Made by a program: the position numbers and the translations under genes. From the NCBI GenBank assembly GCA_002389385.1, contig DGOK01000056.1, positions 12,337 through 43,933 on the forward strand: a stretch of 31,597 bases of DNA, read 5' to 3'. The notes below the pieces were generated by a model, which was not told the origin of the DNA, ran no database searches, and was given only the letters and a program-made list of their open reading frames with translations. Every line of letters starts with the position of its first letter. Positions within the stretch are counted from its first letter, which is position 1. Positions 8,861 to 16,389 of this stretch are shown one piece after another. Source of the stretch: Rhodospirillaceae bacterium UBA4468 (GTDB lineage Bacteria > Pseudomonadota > Alphaproteobacteria > Rhodospirillales > Casp-alpha2).

Positions 8861-9075
8861 CCGTCCTTCATTCCATCAATAACGACGATGGCAGTATTTG
8901 TGTGGACATTTTTCGGAGGCCAGACGGCAGCATTGGCTTTGAGGAATTCCGCCGTGACGTCGAAGATCCGTCGGGGTGGTTTCCGATCGGCGGCTATATA
9001 AACGCACGTTACGACACCCCAGAAGCAGCCGAAGCAGATGCAATACATACCGTTGTATGGTTCACTGGTATTTAA
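8836..9075 (+). CDS. Small uncharacterised protein
   Basis: This 79-residue ORF overlaps the end of the molybdoenzyme gene by 25 bp and is probably translated with it. It contains a compact, aromatic-rich core (FRRPDGSIGFEEFRRDVEDP, then GWFPIGGYINARYDT) and an acidic, alanine-rich helix (PEAAEADAI), which looks like a small alpha/beta domain. It has no signal peptide or membrane helix. It starts with ATG after a GAAGG-like site. I do not recognise a named family; similar short proteins may exist in alphaproteobacteria, but I cannot confirm that. No function is assigned. Confidence 0.6.
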   Translation: MARTALRLTVLHSINNDDGSICVDIFRRPDGSIGFEEFRRDVEDPSGWFPIGGYINARYDTPEAAEADAIHTVVWFTGI

Positions 9076-9140
9076 CTTAGTAATCCAAACTCACACTGCT
9101 CGCGTAAGTATTATAACGGAACTTTATTGAAAGAGACCGT

Positions 9141-9689
9141 ATGCGTATCTATATTGTGGTAGCCCTCATCTATAGTCTTTTTGCACCTCAAATGCTGGAA
9201 GCAAATCAAATGATTTTTCATGATTTCGAATTCACTGCCATCGAAGGCGATCCCCTCCCTGCGAGCACCTTCAAGGGTAAAGCCGTCCTCGTTGTGAACA
9301 CAGCCTCGCTTTGTGGTTTCACAAACCAGTATGCAGGCCTGCAAGCCCTTTGGGACAAGTACCGCGACCAAGGCCTGGTTGTCCTCGCTGTGCCATCAAA
9401 TGATTTCGGGGGACAAGAACCCAGCAAGGAAAGTGACATCAAAACGTTCTGCGAGACGAACTTCGATGTCGATTTCCCTATGACAACAAAGCAAAAGGTC
9501 AAAGGCTCGGACGCGCATCCGTTTTATAAATGGGCTAAAGACCAGGTGGGGGTGATGGGCTCGCCGAAATGGAATTTCCACAAATACCTGATTGCGCCCG
9601 ATGGCACGTTGACCGACTGGTTTGCCTCCACAACATCGCCGGATGCGAAGAAGGTCACAAAAGCCATCGAAGCCATCTTGCCAAAATAA
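9141..9689 (+). CDS. Glutathione peroxidase-family (thioredoxin-type) thiol peroxidase, exported
   Basis: This 182-residue enzyme reduces hydroperoxides. The catalytic tetrad is visible: C58 in NTASLCGFT, Q92 in DFGGQEP, and W144-N145 in KWNFHKYL. C104 in TFCETNF sits where the resolving cysteine lies in two-cysteine, thioredoxin-dependent members such as yeast Gpx3, so thioredoxin-like proteins rather than glutathione are the likelier reductants. The first 21 residues form a short hydrophobic leader, suggesting export to the periplasm; the next in-frame methionine, M24, would give the normal cytosolic family start, so export is inferred. It is a stand-alone gene between a small ORF and the TauD-like gene. 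Confidence 0.9.
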   Translation: MRIYIVVALIYSLFAPQMLEANQMIFHDFEFTAIEGDPLPASTFKGKAVLVVNTASLCGFTNQYAGLQALWDKYRDQGLVVLAVPSNDFGGQEPSKESDIKTFCETNFDVDFPMTTKQKVKGSDAHPFYKWAKDQVGVMGSPKWNFHKYLIAPDGTLTDWFASTTSPDAKKVTKAIEAILPK

Positions 9690-9758
9690 AATTACCTCAA
9701 GGCCACTTGCTCCTGCCGATATCTGCTCGCTATGATTATCGGATAGGGAGAAGAAACG

Positions 9759-10595
9759 ATGACCATTACTGCTGCATCTTTCAAGAACGGCTTCGGCGCT
9801 GAAATCATTGGTGTCGATTTTAGTGAACCAATTTCTGATGATGATATGCAGTTCATATCTGATGCATTTGATCATCATCACATTCTAACATTTAGGGGCT
9901 ATGACGGCCTTTCTACAGATCAGGTACTGGCTGCCAGTCGCTTGTTTGGCAAAGACTTGGAATCCCACGTCTTCGCCCAATATCATCACCCTGACGACCC
10001 TCTGGTCATGGTTCTTAGCAACCGCGTAAAAGGCAGCAAGCCTGCAGGTCTCAAGGACGCTGGGACGTTTTGGCATTCTGATGTCGCTTATAAACCTGAG
10101 CCCGCCCGTGCAACGTTGCTCTATTCGCTTGAGGTACCTGACCACGGCGGAGACACGCTATTTTGCGACTTAACCGCAGCCTACGATGATCTATCTGATG
10201 AGATGAAGGTGCGCCTGGATGGCCTCAAAGCATGGCACTTTTACGCACACCAGAAACGCGACTTGTTTGATGACGGTAAAGTTCAATCACCGCCTGAATG
10301 TTTGCATCCGGTCGTTCGGACCAACCCGAGCTCGGGTCGCAAGGCAATCTATATTACGCCAGCATATACAGTGCGTATTGACGGTATGAGCGCTAAAGAC
10401 AGCCAAGCATTGATGGACGATATATTCGACCACTGTCTGCAAGACAAATACCGTATGGATTACAAATGGCGAGCAGGGGATCTTGTTGTCTGGGACAATG
10501 CTGCCGTGATGCATTCCGCTACAACCAAAGATCTGGACCCAAGTAAATACCGCACAATCTGGCGAACAATCATCTCGGGCGGACCAACCTTTTAA
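9759..10595 (+). CDS. TauD/TfdA-family Fe(II)/2-oxoglutarate dioxygenase
   Basis: This 278-residue protein belongs to the alpha-ketoglutarate-dependent taurine dioxygenase family. The iron-binding facial triad is H106 and D108 in WHSDVAY plus H252 in VMHSATT; R265 or R269 near the C-terminus should bind the 2-oxoglutarate carboxylate. The family oxidises taurine, alkyl sulfates, phenoxyacetates or related small acids, and the substrate here cannot be read. A good GGGAGAAG ribosome site precedes the ATG. It converges with a LysR-type regulator gene (4 bp overlap). No sulfonate transporter lies next to it, which weakens a taurine assignment. Confidence 0.92.
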   Translation: MTITAASFKNGFGAEIIGVDFSEPISDDDMQFISDAFDHHHILTFRGYDGLSTDQVLAASRLFGKDLESHVFAQYHHPDDPLVMVLSNRVKGSKPAGLKDAGTFWHSDVAYKPEPARATLLYSLEVPDHGGDTLFCDLTAAYDDLSDEMKVRLDGLKAWHFYAHQKRDLFDDGKVQSPPECLHPVVRTNPSSGRKAIYITPAYTVRIDGMSAKDSQALMDDIFDHCLQDKYRMDYKWRAGDLVVWDNAAVMHSATTKDLDPSKYRTIWRTIISGGPTF

Positions 10596-11437
10596 GACGT
10601 GGACATGATTGCCTCAGCAATCGCGTCACATGGGGCGCGGTTCGACCCAGCACTGCGGATCAGCATCACATCCAAGGCAGATACTACAGGTAATCCATCC
10701 GACGGGCCAAGCCGTTGAAAGTTTGCGGGCGCAGACATTTCAACAACCGCAGCAACCGCGAGCCCAGCTTCGACAATGGCTAGCATGGTTGAGTGGCTAA
10801 AGCTTGAGTAAGCCGCCCTGTAATGGATATTCGCACCACGAAGTGCTGCTACTGTGACAATCCGGGCTTCGCTGCCTTCTTCGTAAAGAGCGACGGGCAG
10901 GGGTGTGCGCTCCAATGCTTCTTTTTCTTTCGATGATATCCAGACCATCGGTTCGCGGCGGATGATCTCACCAACGCAGCCCGCCGTGCGCGTGATCACC
11001 GCAAGGTCGATCTCGCCGGACTGGATCATCGGCATCAATGCGGGTGTCTGCGTACAAATGACATTCAGCTCGACCTTTGGGAAAAGCACGCCGAACCGTC
11101 TGAGAACCGGCGGTAAAAAGTTTCCGATATAATCATCTGGTGCGCCAATTGTGACGGAGCCTTCAAGGTCCGGTCGACGGATCGCCTCTATCGCTTCATC
11201 TTGAAGACGCAACATGCGCTGAGCGTAACCTAGCAGCTCTTCGCCAGATTGGGTCAATCTCAGGTTTCGGGTGTCACGGATGAAGAACACTGTATCCAGG
11301 CGCTCTTCTAGCTTGGCGATCTGCATGGACACGGTGGCAGGTGATTTATGAACAAGGCTTGCCGCTTTGCTAAAGCTCATCATGTCGACTGCAGCGACAA
11401 AAGCTCTCAAAAGGGATGGGTCAAGTTCGATGTTCAT
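10592..11437 (-). CDS. LysR-family transcriptional regulator
   Basis: This 281-residue regulator has the N-terminal winged helix-turn-helix (about 5-65; FSKAASLVHKSPATVSMQI as the recognition region) and a C-terminal periplasmic-binding-like effector domain starting near 90. The helix-turn-helix fits the LysR pattern well. It is divergent from the EamA transporter gene across a compact intergenic region, the typical arrangement for a LysR protein controlling its neighbour, so the transporter is the likeliest target. It also converges with the dioxygenase gene. The effector is unknown. Confidence 0.93.
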   Translation of the reverse strand: MNIELDPSLLRAFVAAVDMMSFSKAASLVHKSPATVSMQIAKLEERLDTVFFIRDTRNLRLTQSGEELLGYAQRMLRLQDEAIEAIRRPDLEGSVTIGAPDDYIGNFLPPVLRRFGVLFPKVELNVICTQTPALMPMIQSGEIDLAVITRTAGCVGEIIRREPMVWISSKEKEALERTPLPVALYEEGSEARIVTVAALRGANIHYRAAYSSFSHSTMLAIVEAGLAVAAVVEMSAPANFQRLGPSDGLPVVSALDVMLIRSAGSNRAPCDAIAEAIMSTS

Positions 11438-11472
11438 TATTTAGTTTTTCAATAAAGCTTATCAATTTTATA

Positions 11473-11483
11473 TCGTTTAACGA
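11473..11483. promoter_or_regulatory. Possible LysR operator in the divergent LysR/EamA intergenic region
   Basis: The AT-rich gap between the divergent LysR and EamA genes contains a perfect dyad, TCGTT-T-AACGA. Its position between the two starts suits a regulator-binding site, but it does not clearly show the T-N11-A spacing usual for LysR proteins, so the assignment is tentative. Confidence 0.3.
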
Positions 11484-11530
11484 AATAAATGAAAAGCCGC
11501 CATCCTGCGCGCATATCAATTCATGCACAT

Positions 11531-11536
11531 AGGAGG
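11531..11536 (+). promoter_or_regulatory. Ribosome-binding site that decides a TTG start
   Basis: A consensus AGGAGG lies inside the reading frame that starts at the ATG at 11523 and 7 bp upstream of an in-frame TTG at 11544. The spacing is ideal for the TTG and impossible for the ATG. Confidence 0.75.
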
Positions 11537-11543
11537 TTTCAAC

Positions 11544-12434
11544 TTGAAACCGCGCACACAAGGTATCATTGGCATCACGTCCGCTCAGGCCATCCTTGGC
11601 ACATTGGGTGTGTGCGTCATTGAAAGCGGCGTCGATTCAATCTCCGTCGTATTCTACCGCTGCGCCATTGGTGCCATTCTGTTGGCTCTTTATTGCTATT
11701 GGCGCGAAGATTTATGGAATATCAGGAAATTACCAACCAAGACCATCGCGCTGGCTTTGCTAAGCGGCGCGCTGGTCATTACCAACTGGACGCTGTTCTT
11801 TGAAGGCATTCAAAGAACCAGCATCACCACCGCAACGATCGTCTTTCTCGTGCAACCATTCTTTGTTGTTATCTTGGGTGCTGTGATTTTCCGTGAACGC
11901 CTTCGCGCAATGACATTCGTGTGGGTCACAGCGGCATTTGTCGGATTGACGCTCGCCACCGGGATTTCGTTCAGCGGCGGCGACATAACCAGTTCATTTA
12001 TGATTGGCCTTGGCTTTACCTTAGGTGCGGCCTTCGTCTATGCCTTCGTCACAATCATCGTCAAAAGCCTAATCGAGATAAAGTCGCATCAGCTGACGCT
12101 TATCCAATGTGTGTTTGGTGGGATGCTACTTTTCTTCATATTACCCATGGGCCCTGGGGAAATATCAAACAGCCAATGGGGATGGCTTTTTGTGATTGGC
12201 GCGGTTCACACTGGCGGCGTCTATATTCTGCTCTATGGCGCGCTACCGAAGCTCTCGACGCCGATTATCGCAGTTTTGTTATTTGTTTATCCCACGAGCG
12301 CCATTCTTGTTGATGCATTGGTTTATCAAACCACAATCAGCATGGCGCAAACACTGGGCCTGGCCCTCATCTTCATCTCAAGTCTTGGTGTGACGCTCGG
12401 GTGGGGCGTAAAACGGCCTATAGTCGTGACCTAG
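11544..12434 (+). CDS. EamA-family (DMT superfamily) transporter, TTG start
   Basis: This is a predicted ten-helix inner-membrane transporter of the drug/metabolite superfamily, with two repeated EamA halves. Hydrophobic helices run through the whole protein, for example GAILLALYCYW, LALLSGALVITNW and FFVVILGAVIF. An ATG exists at 11523, but a perfect AGGAGG at 11531-11536 lies downstream of it and 7 bp before a TTG at 11544, so the TTG is the better start and gives 296 residues. It diverges from the LysR gene, which probably regulates it. Substrates in this family include amino acids, nucleosides and other metabolites; none can be chosen here. The stop is TAG. Confidence 0.9.
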   Translation: MKPRTQGIIGITSAQAILGTLGVCVIESGVDSISVVFYRCAIGAILLALYCYWREDLWNIRKLPTKTIALALLSGALVITNWTLFFEGIQRTSITTATIVFLVQPFFVVILGAVIFRERLRAMTFVWVTAAFVGLTLATGISFSGGDITSSFMIGLGFTLGAAFVYAFVTIIVKSLIEIKSHQLTLIQCVFGGMLLFFILPMGPGEISNSQWGWLFVIGAVHTGGVYILLYGALPKLSTPIIAVLLFVYPTSAILVDALVYQTTISMAQTLGLALIFISSLGVTLGWGVKRPIVVT

Positions 12435-12441
12435 GCCGTAT

Positions 12442-13141
12442 TCAGCGTTTCTGATACTGCGCTTCACCAAACATATTACGTCGTGTCTCTTCATCGATCG
12501 TGGCACCGCGTATCCGGCGATGTTCAGCCAAAACCTCAAGGCCCTTCACGACGGCAGGTCTTGCGCCGATCTCATCTAGCCAACGTTTCATATTTGGAAT
12601 CTTGGCTTCATCCTATCCGCGTCGCTCAAGCTCGCGTACCCATGGATACACAGCCATATCCGCAATCGAATACTCATTGCCTGCGAGATACCGGGCCTCA
12701 CCCAGTCTGTGCTCAAGAACGCCATACAGCCGATCCGTCTCGTTTGAATAGCGATCAATAGCGTAGGGGATTTTCTCAGGCGCATAGTCTTTGAAATGGT
12801 GCCTGACCAAGCATAGGCCCAACGCCACCCAACTGGAACATCAGCCACTGAATGACGGTGTAGCGCGGTGCCATTCCCGTTGGCAAGAATTGCCCTTTCT
12901 TTTCAGCCAGATACATCAAGATCGCCCCTGATTCGAATGCCGGGTAGGCCGCGCCATCGGGGCCGTTATGATCAACAATAGCCGGCATTTTATTATTCGG
13001 GCTTATTTGCAAAAACTCAGGCTGGAACTGATCGCCTTTATTGATGTTGATGGGAATAATCTTATAGTACAGGCCGCATTCCTCGAGCATGATGTGGACT
13101 TTATGCCCGTTTGGTGTTGGCCATGTATAAAGATCAATCAT
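12442..13141 (-). pseudogene. Glutathione S-transferase (YfcG/Ure2-like), frameshifted and with an internal amber codon
   Basis: The pieces together spell a YfcG-like disulfide-bond reductase or GST. The N-terminal thioredoxin fold starts MIDLYTWPTPNGHK and includes SPNNKMPAIVDH and the ESGAILMYLAEK motif, but breaks after GPMLGQA near 12799-12802. The helical domain resumes in another frame as HFKDYAPEKIPYAIDRY through EYSIADMAVYPWV. Read on past an in-frame TAG at 12613-12615, the same frame gives DEAKIPNMKRWLDEIGARP and ends at a TGA at 12442. Homologues have Q at the TAG position (a GQD motif), so CAG to TAG is likely. The ATG at 13141 follows AAAGGAAG and is the preferred start. Two independent lesions argue for a real pseudogene more than for one read error. 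Confidence 0.88.
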
Positions 13142-13242
13142 TTTTCTTCCTTTAATTCCCATCTTAACGAAATCACGATTTATCTGCCTGCACAGGCTCA
13201 GCTATGAATGACTAACGTTCAACAGAAGTTAGGGATCAGGTT

Positions 13243-13485
13243 ATGGGTAAAAAGCCTCTTTTGCATTTGGTTTTTGGCGGAGCAGTCCAAGATCCATCGG
13301 GTACTGACTTCGTTGATACGGATAATCTGGATATCATTGGGATTTTCCCTGATTACCAGTCTGCGCTCACAGCGTGGCGGGGTGCTAGCCAGCTCAATGT
13401 TGATGATGCGCTTACCAAGTACGTCATCGTTCACATGCACCGGTTACTTGATCCCGAAACAAATACCGACGATCACGATCATTAA
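13243..13485 (+). CDS. DUF4170-like small protein
   Basis: This is an 80-residue protein with the pattern I associate with DUF4170: LHLVFGG near the start, then IIGIFPDYQSAL, AWRGASQ, and VIVHMHRLLDPE near the end, followed by an acidic His/Asp tail. It is probably a small cytosolic alpha/beta domain of unknown function, found in alphaproteobacteria. It faces the broken GST gene on one side and a DUF4169-like gene on the other. The family name rests on recognition without a search. Confidence 0.72.
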   Translation: MGKKPLLHLVFGGAVQDPSGTDFVDTDNLDIIGIFPDYQSALTAWRGASQLNVDDALTKYVIVHMHRLLDPETNTDDHDH

Positions 13486-13494
13486 GTCCCGTTT

Positions 13495-13707
13495 CTACGC
13501 AGGCTTATCATGATCCTCGGTGCTCGAGTCGCCATCTAGCTGCTTTCCATCGAGTTTCATTTTCGACGTTGTTTCATCACGAACTTCGATGCGAATTTCA
13601 GCCTTTGTTCGGCCGTGTTTGCGACGGTTTTCTGCGGCTTTATTCTGCTTCTCGTCTTTTTCGGACACTTTGCGATATTTATTGAAATTTATGATTTCTG
13701 CACTCAC
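13495..13707 (-). CDS. DUF4169-like small charged protein, GTG start
   Basis: This is a very basic, coiled 70-residue protein. After SAEIINFNKYRK comes a charged helix with the AAENRRKHGRTKAE motif, which fits the DUF4169 pattern, and then an acidic tail. The open frame reaches an ATG at 13728, but AAGGAACGAGC sits directly before a GTG at 13707, and that start aligns with the usual AEIIN opening, so GTG is chosen. It converges with the DUF4170-like gene (9 bp gap). The function is unknown. Confidence 0.68.
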   Translation of the reverse strand: MSAEIINFNKYRKVSEKDEKQNKAAENRRKHGRTKAEIRIEVRDETTSKMKLDGKQLDGDSSTEDHDKPA

Positions 13708-13787
13708 GCTCGTTCCTTGCCTTCTCATGCATGTGTTCAGTCTAATGATACCTTTTCAGGCAGCTTCAGGGAAGTGGAATTTGCCGA

Positions 13788-14423
13788 TTAAGTGTCTAGG
13801 AATGCACGGATTTTTATAAATACATCCGTGAACATCTGTTCTGTCAGGCGCTTCGTATTCGTGTTGTAACGCGAGCAATGATAACTGTTGAACAAAACAA
13901 CACCTGAATCGGTTTGATGCGCGGCTTCATGGCCAAACTTGAATGCGGACTTCTTTAGACCCAGAGCCGTCAACACAGCCCCGTGTGAAAGCGTGCCTAA
14001 CGACAAAATAGCCTTCAAATCCTTCATGCTCTCGATTTCGTGGGTAAGGAAATCATTACACGTATTAGTTTCTGCACCGACCGGCTTGTTTTGCGGCGGC
14101 ACACAACGCACAGCATTCGTGATCCGACAATCAATCAGCTCTAGTCCATCACCTTTGTGTTTGGCATACTGACCTTTAGCAAAGCCGCTCTCAAGCAAAG
14201 TGGCATAGAGTAAATCGCCCGCATAATCGCCCGTAAAAGGCCGTCCTGTTAGATTTGCGCCCTTCAAACCCGGTGCCAAGCCAACAATTAAAAGCTTAGA
14301 ATCCAAGCCACCAAAGGCTTGAACTGGGCCATTATGCCATTCAGGATGGGCGAGGGCGTTTGATGCGCAAAACGCGTGGAGGCGGGGGCATAGATCACAA
14401 TCATGATCGGGTTCAGTAAACAT
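13788..14423 (-). CDS. Fe-S uracil-DNA glycosylase (family 4/5-type)
   Basis: This 211-residue DNA repair enzyme should remove uracil and perhaps other deaminated bases. The N-terminal C9-x2-C12 pair and the later cysteines in AVRCVPP and TNTC fit the four-cysteine [4Fe-4S] cluster of thermostable-type UDGs. The active-site loop GLAPGLKGANLTGRPFTGDYAG resembles family 5 (UdgB), and NSYHCSRYNTNT carries the catalytic-loop histidine. It lies 16 bp behind the NYN-domain gene and is probably co-transcribed with it. Its presence is notable given the C-to-T-type stop codons elsewhere in the window. Confidence 0.87.
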   Translation of the reverse strand: MFTEPDHDCDLCPRLHAFCASNALAHPEWHNGPVQAFGGLDSKLLIVGLAPGLKGANLTGRPFTGDYAGDLLYATLLESGFAKGQYAKHKGDGLELIDCRITNAVRCVPPQNKPVGAETNTCNDFLTHEIESMKDLKAILSLGTLSHGAVLTALGLKKSAFKFGHEAAHQTDSGVVLFNSYHCSRYNTNTKRLTEQMFTDVFIKIRAFLDT

Positions 14424-14439
14424 TGAGTTTCAGTCCCGT

Positions 14440-15060
14440 TTATGCGTGATTGGGCTCATCTTCGTAATCAATCCCATCATCTTCATAGTCATCCTGAGGC
14501 ATGCCGTCGTCATAGTCTGGCTTTCTTGGGCCACCTACACGCTGAATTTCATCCTGAATATCTGCTAACTCGATAAATACATCAGCCTGACGTCTGAGTT
14601 CATCAGCAATCATCGGTGACTGGCTTTGAATTGTCGAGACAACTGTGACACGAACGCCTTTGCGCTGAACCGCTTCGACCAGGCGTCTAAAATCGCCGTC
14701 GCCTGAGAAAATCACAATATGATCAAGGTGTGGGGACATCTCCATCATATCAATGGCGAGCTCGATATCCATGTTGCCTTTGATTTTGCGACGACCAGCA
14801 GCATCGGTAAATTCCTTGGTCGGCTTGGTCACCATTGAGTAACCGTTGTAATCCAGCCAATCGACCAATGGGCGGATCGGAGAGTACTCTTGTTCTTCCA
14901 TAAGTGCTGTATAGTAAAGCGCACGAACCAACTGGCCGTTTTTCTTAAAAACCTTCAATAAGCGCTTGTAATCAATATCAAAACCCAATGCGCGTGCAGC
15001 AGCATAAAGGTTTGACCCGTCAATAAAGAGGGCGGTTCGTTCGTTTTGATAATTCGGCAT
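14440..15060 (-). CDS. NYN-domain (LabA/DUF88-like) protein
   Basis: This 206-residue protein contains a PIN-like NYN nuclease fold (about 8-165). Conserved acidic residues occur at FIDGSNLY, GNMDIELAIDMM and FSGDGDFRRLVEAV, the usual metal-binding positions. The C-terminal 40 residues are strongly acidic and disordered. NYN proteins are proposed RNases; biochemical roles of bacterial LabA-like members are mostly unproven. An AAGGAA site 8 bp before the ATG supports the start. It heads a short operon with the UDG gene and diverges from folK. Confidence 0.87.
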   Translation of the reverse strand: MPNYQNERTALFIDGSNLYAAARALGFDIDYKRLLKVFKKNGQLVRALYYTALMEEQEYSPIRPLVDWLDYNGYSMVTKPTKEFTDAAGRRKIKGNMDIELAIDMMEMSPHLDHIVIFSGDGDFRRLVEAVQRKGVRVTVVSTIQSQSPMIADELRRQADVFIELADIQDEIQRVGGPRKPDYDDGMPQDDYEDDGIDYEDEPNHA

Positions 15061-15166
15061 TATATAAATTCCTTAACGTAATAATTTCATATGTGGCTGA
15101 CTAAAAACACGTGCTGTAACCACAAAATTTTCAAAAACATCCTCATAGCAATAAAATCTAAGCCAG

Positions 15167-15192
15167 CTTCGTCGTAAAAAGGCTCGACGAAG
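15167..15192. other. Hairpin between the divergent NYN and folK genes
   Basis: An 8 bp perfect inverted repeat (CTTCGTCG and CGACGAAG) with a 10-base loop lies in the 188 bp gap. No T-run follows on either strand, so a simple terminator is unlikely. It could be an operator or an mRNA leader structure of folK. Confidence 0.35.
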
Positions 15193-15248
15193 GGCAACCT
15201 CATCCATTAGGTAGGTTCGTCAGCGCACTCTAACAAGGGCATATCGAA

Positions 15249-15785
15249 TTGATCATCCTCGGTCTCGGCGGCAATTTAACGTGCGAAACGTTTGGCTCGC
15301 CCCGCACAACTTGCGGTGTTGCCCTTCAAATGCTCGAAGCACGCGGCATAACGGTTAATGGGCGTTCCAAATGGTATGAAAGCGCACCCGTCCCCATGAG
15401 CGATCAGCCCTGGTACGTAAATGGTGTTGTGAGCGTTGAAACACATCTTTCACCCGAATCGCTCGTGAAAGAGGTTCTCGACGTAGAGACAGAGCTCGGA
15501 CGACGGCGCACTGTGGCGAATGAAGCACGCACAATCGATATTGATGTTATTGCTTACAATGATGTGATCATTGTAGGGACAACACCCGATGAGGTCGCAA
15601 TCCCGCACCCACGTATGCATACACGCGCTTTTGTCTTATTGCCTTTAGCTGAGATTGCGCCAAATTGGCAGCACCCAAATCGCATAGAATCGTTATCAGA
15701 ACTGGTCGTAGCATTGCCTGAAAATCAAATTTTCCGCCCCTTAAAAGACGCCGACGGGCTGTTTGGGACCGAATGGAATGGATAA
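15249..15785 (+). CDS. folK: 2-amino-4-hydroxy-6-hydroxymethyldihydropteridine pyrophosphokinase
   Basis: FolK transfers pyrophosphate from ATP to hydroxymethyldihydropterin in folate synthesis. The 178-residue product has the family signatures: LGLGGNL at the start, WYESAPVPMSDQPWYVNGV, the ELGRRR segment, the TIDIDVIAYND magnesium-binding DxD motif and IPHPRMHTRAFVLLPL. The start is a TTG, chosen because translation then begins directly with the first beta strand; an AAGG lies about 10 bp upstream. It stands upstream of rpoZ on the same strand, an order seen in related genomes. Confidence 0.93.
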   Translation: MIILGLGGNLTCETFGSPRTTCGVALQMLEARGITVNGRSKWYESAPVPMSDQPWYVNGVVSVETHLSPESLVKEVLDVETELGRRRTVANEARTIDIDVIAYNDVIIVGTTPDEVAIPHPRMHTRAFVLLPLAEIAPNWQHPNRIESLSELVVALPENQIFRPLKDADGLFGTEWNG

Positions 15786-15866
15786 ATGCGCCTTTATCCT
15801 TGCGTTCCTCGCTGTAAATTTATATAAACCGTGCAATTCCAGTTTATTTTTTCCGGAGACCGCTTG

Positions 15867-16277
15867 ATGGCTCGCGTCACAGTTGAAGATTGCGTAGAGA
15901 AAATTCCTAACCGTTTTGAGTTGGTCGCAATTGCGGCACAACGTGCACGGCATATTTCTGCAGGTGCAGCACTCACGATTGAACGGGATAATGACAAGAA
16001 CCCGGTTATCTCGCTGCGCGAAGTTGCTGATGAAACTGTCGATATCAAAGAACTTAAAGAAGACCTTATCAAAAGCCTCCAACGTCATGTTGAGCAGGAC
16101 GAGCCAGAAGACGATCTGGTTGATGATTTGGCGATCCGCCAGGAAATGGGCGCAGGCAGTGCCAGTGACAATGAGATCGAGGCTTTGGCCAAGACTGTGT
16201 CAATTGGTGACGGTGCATCTGAATCCGATAGCGCTGGTGAAGTCATGTTTGAAGACGTTGAAGACGTCGACGATTGA
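15867..16277 (+). CDS. rpoZ: RNA polymerase omega subunit
   Basis: The 136-residue product starts MARVTVEDCVEKIPNRFELV and has the AAQRARHISAGA helix, both hallmarks of omega, which folds around beta-prime and in proteobacteria helps form a ppGpp-binding site. The C-terminal half is a long acidic extension, longer than the E. coli protein but usual in alphaproteobacteria. The ATG at 15867, behind GGAGA, is used rather than the longer frame from 15831. A strong terminator follows, and the relA/spoT gene lies just beyond, the common pairing. Confidence 0.96.
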   Translation: MARVTVEDCVEKIPNRFELVAIAAQRARHISAGAALTIERDNDKNPVISLREVADETVDIKELKEDLIKSLQRHVEQDEPEDDLVDDLAIRQEMGAGSASDNEIEALAKTVSIGDGASESDSAGEVMFEDVEDVDD

Positions 16278-16303
16278 TTTCTTAGCCAAACATACCGATT
16301 TAA

Positions 16304-16333
16304 AACGAGGGCCCTTTGGTCCTCGTTTTTTTT
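16304..16333 (+). terminator. Rho-independent terminator after rpoZ
   Basis: A 10 bp stem (AACGAGGGCC pairing with GGTCCTCGTT, one G-T wobble) with a CTTT loop is followed directly by a run of T. It lies 27 bp after the rpoZ stop and would separate rpoZ from the relA/spoT gene. Confidence 0.92.
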
Positions 16334-16389
16334 GATACAACAACAATAGCTTGGGCCTTATTATTGAGCCATGCTAAGATCAGTTTGAT

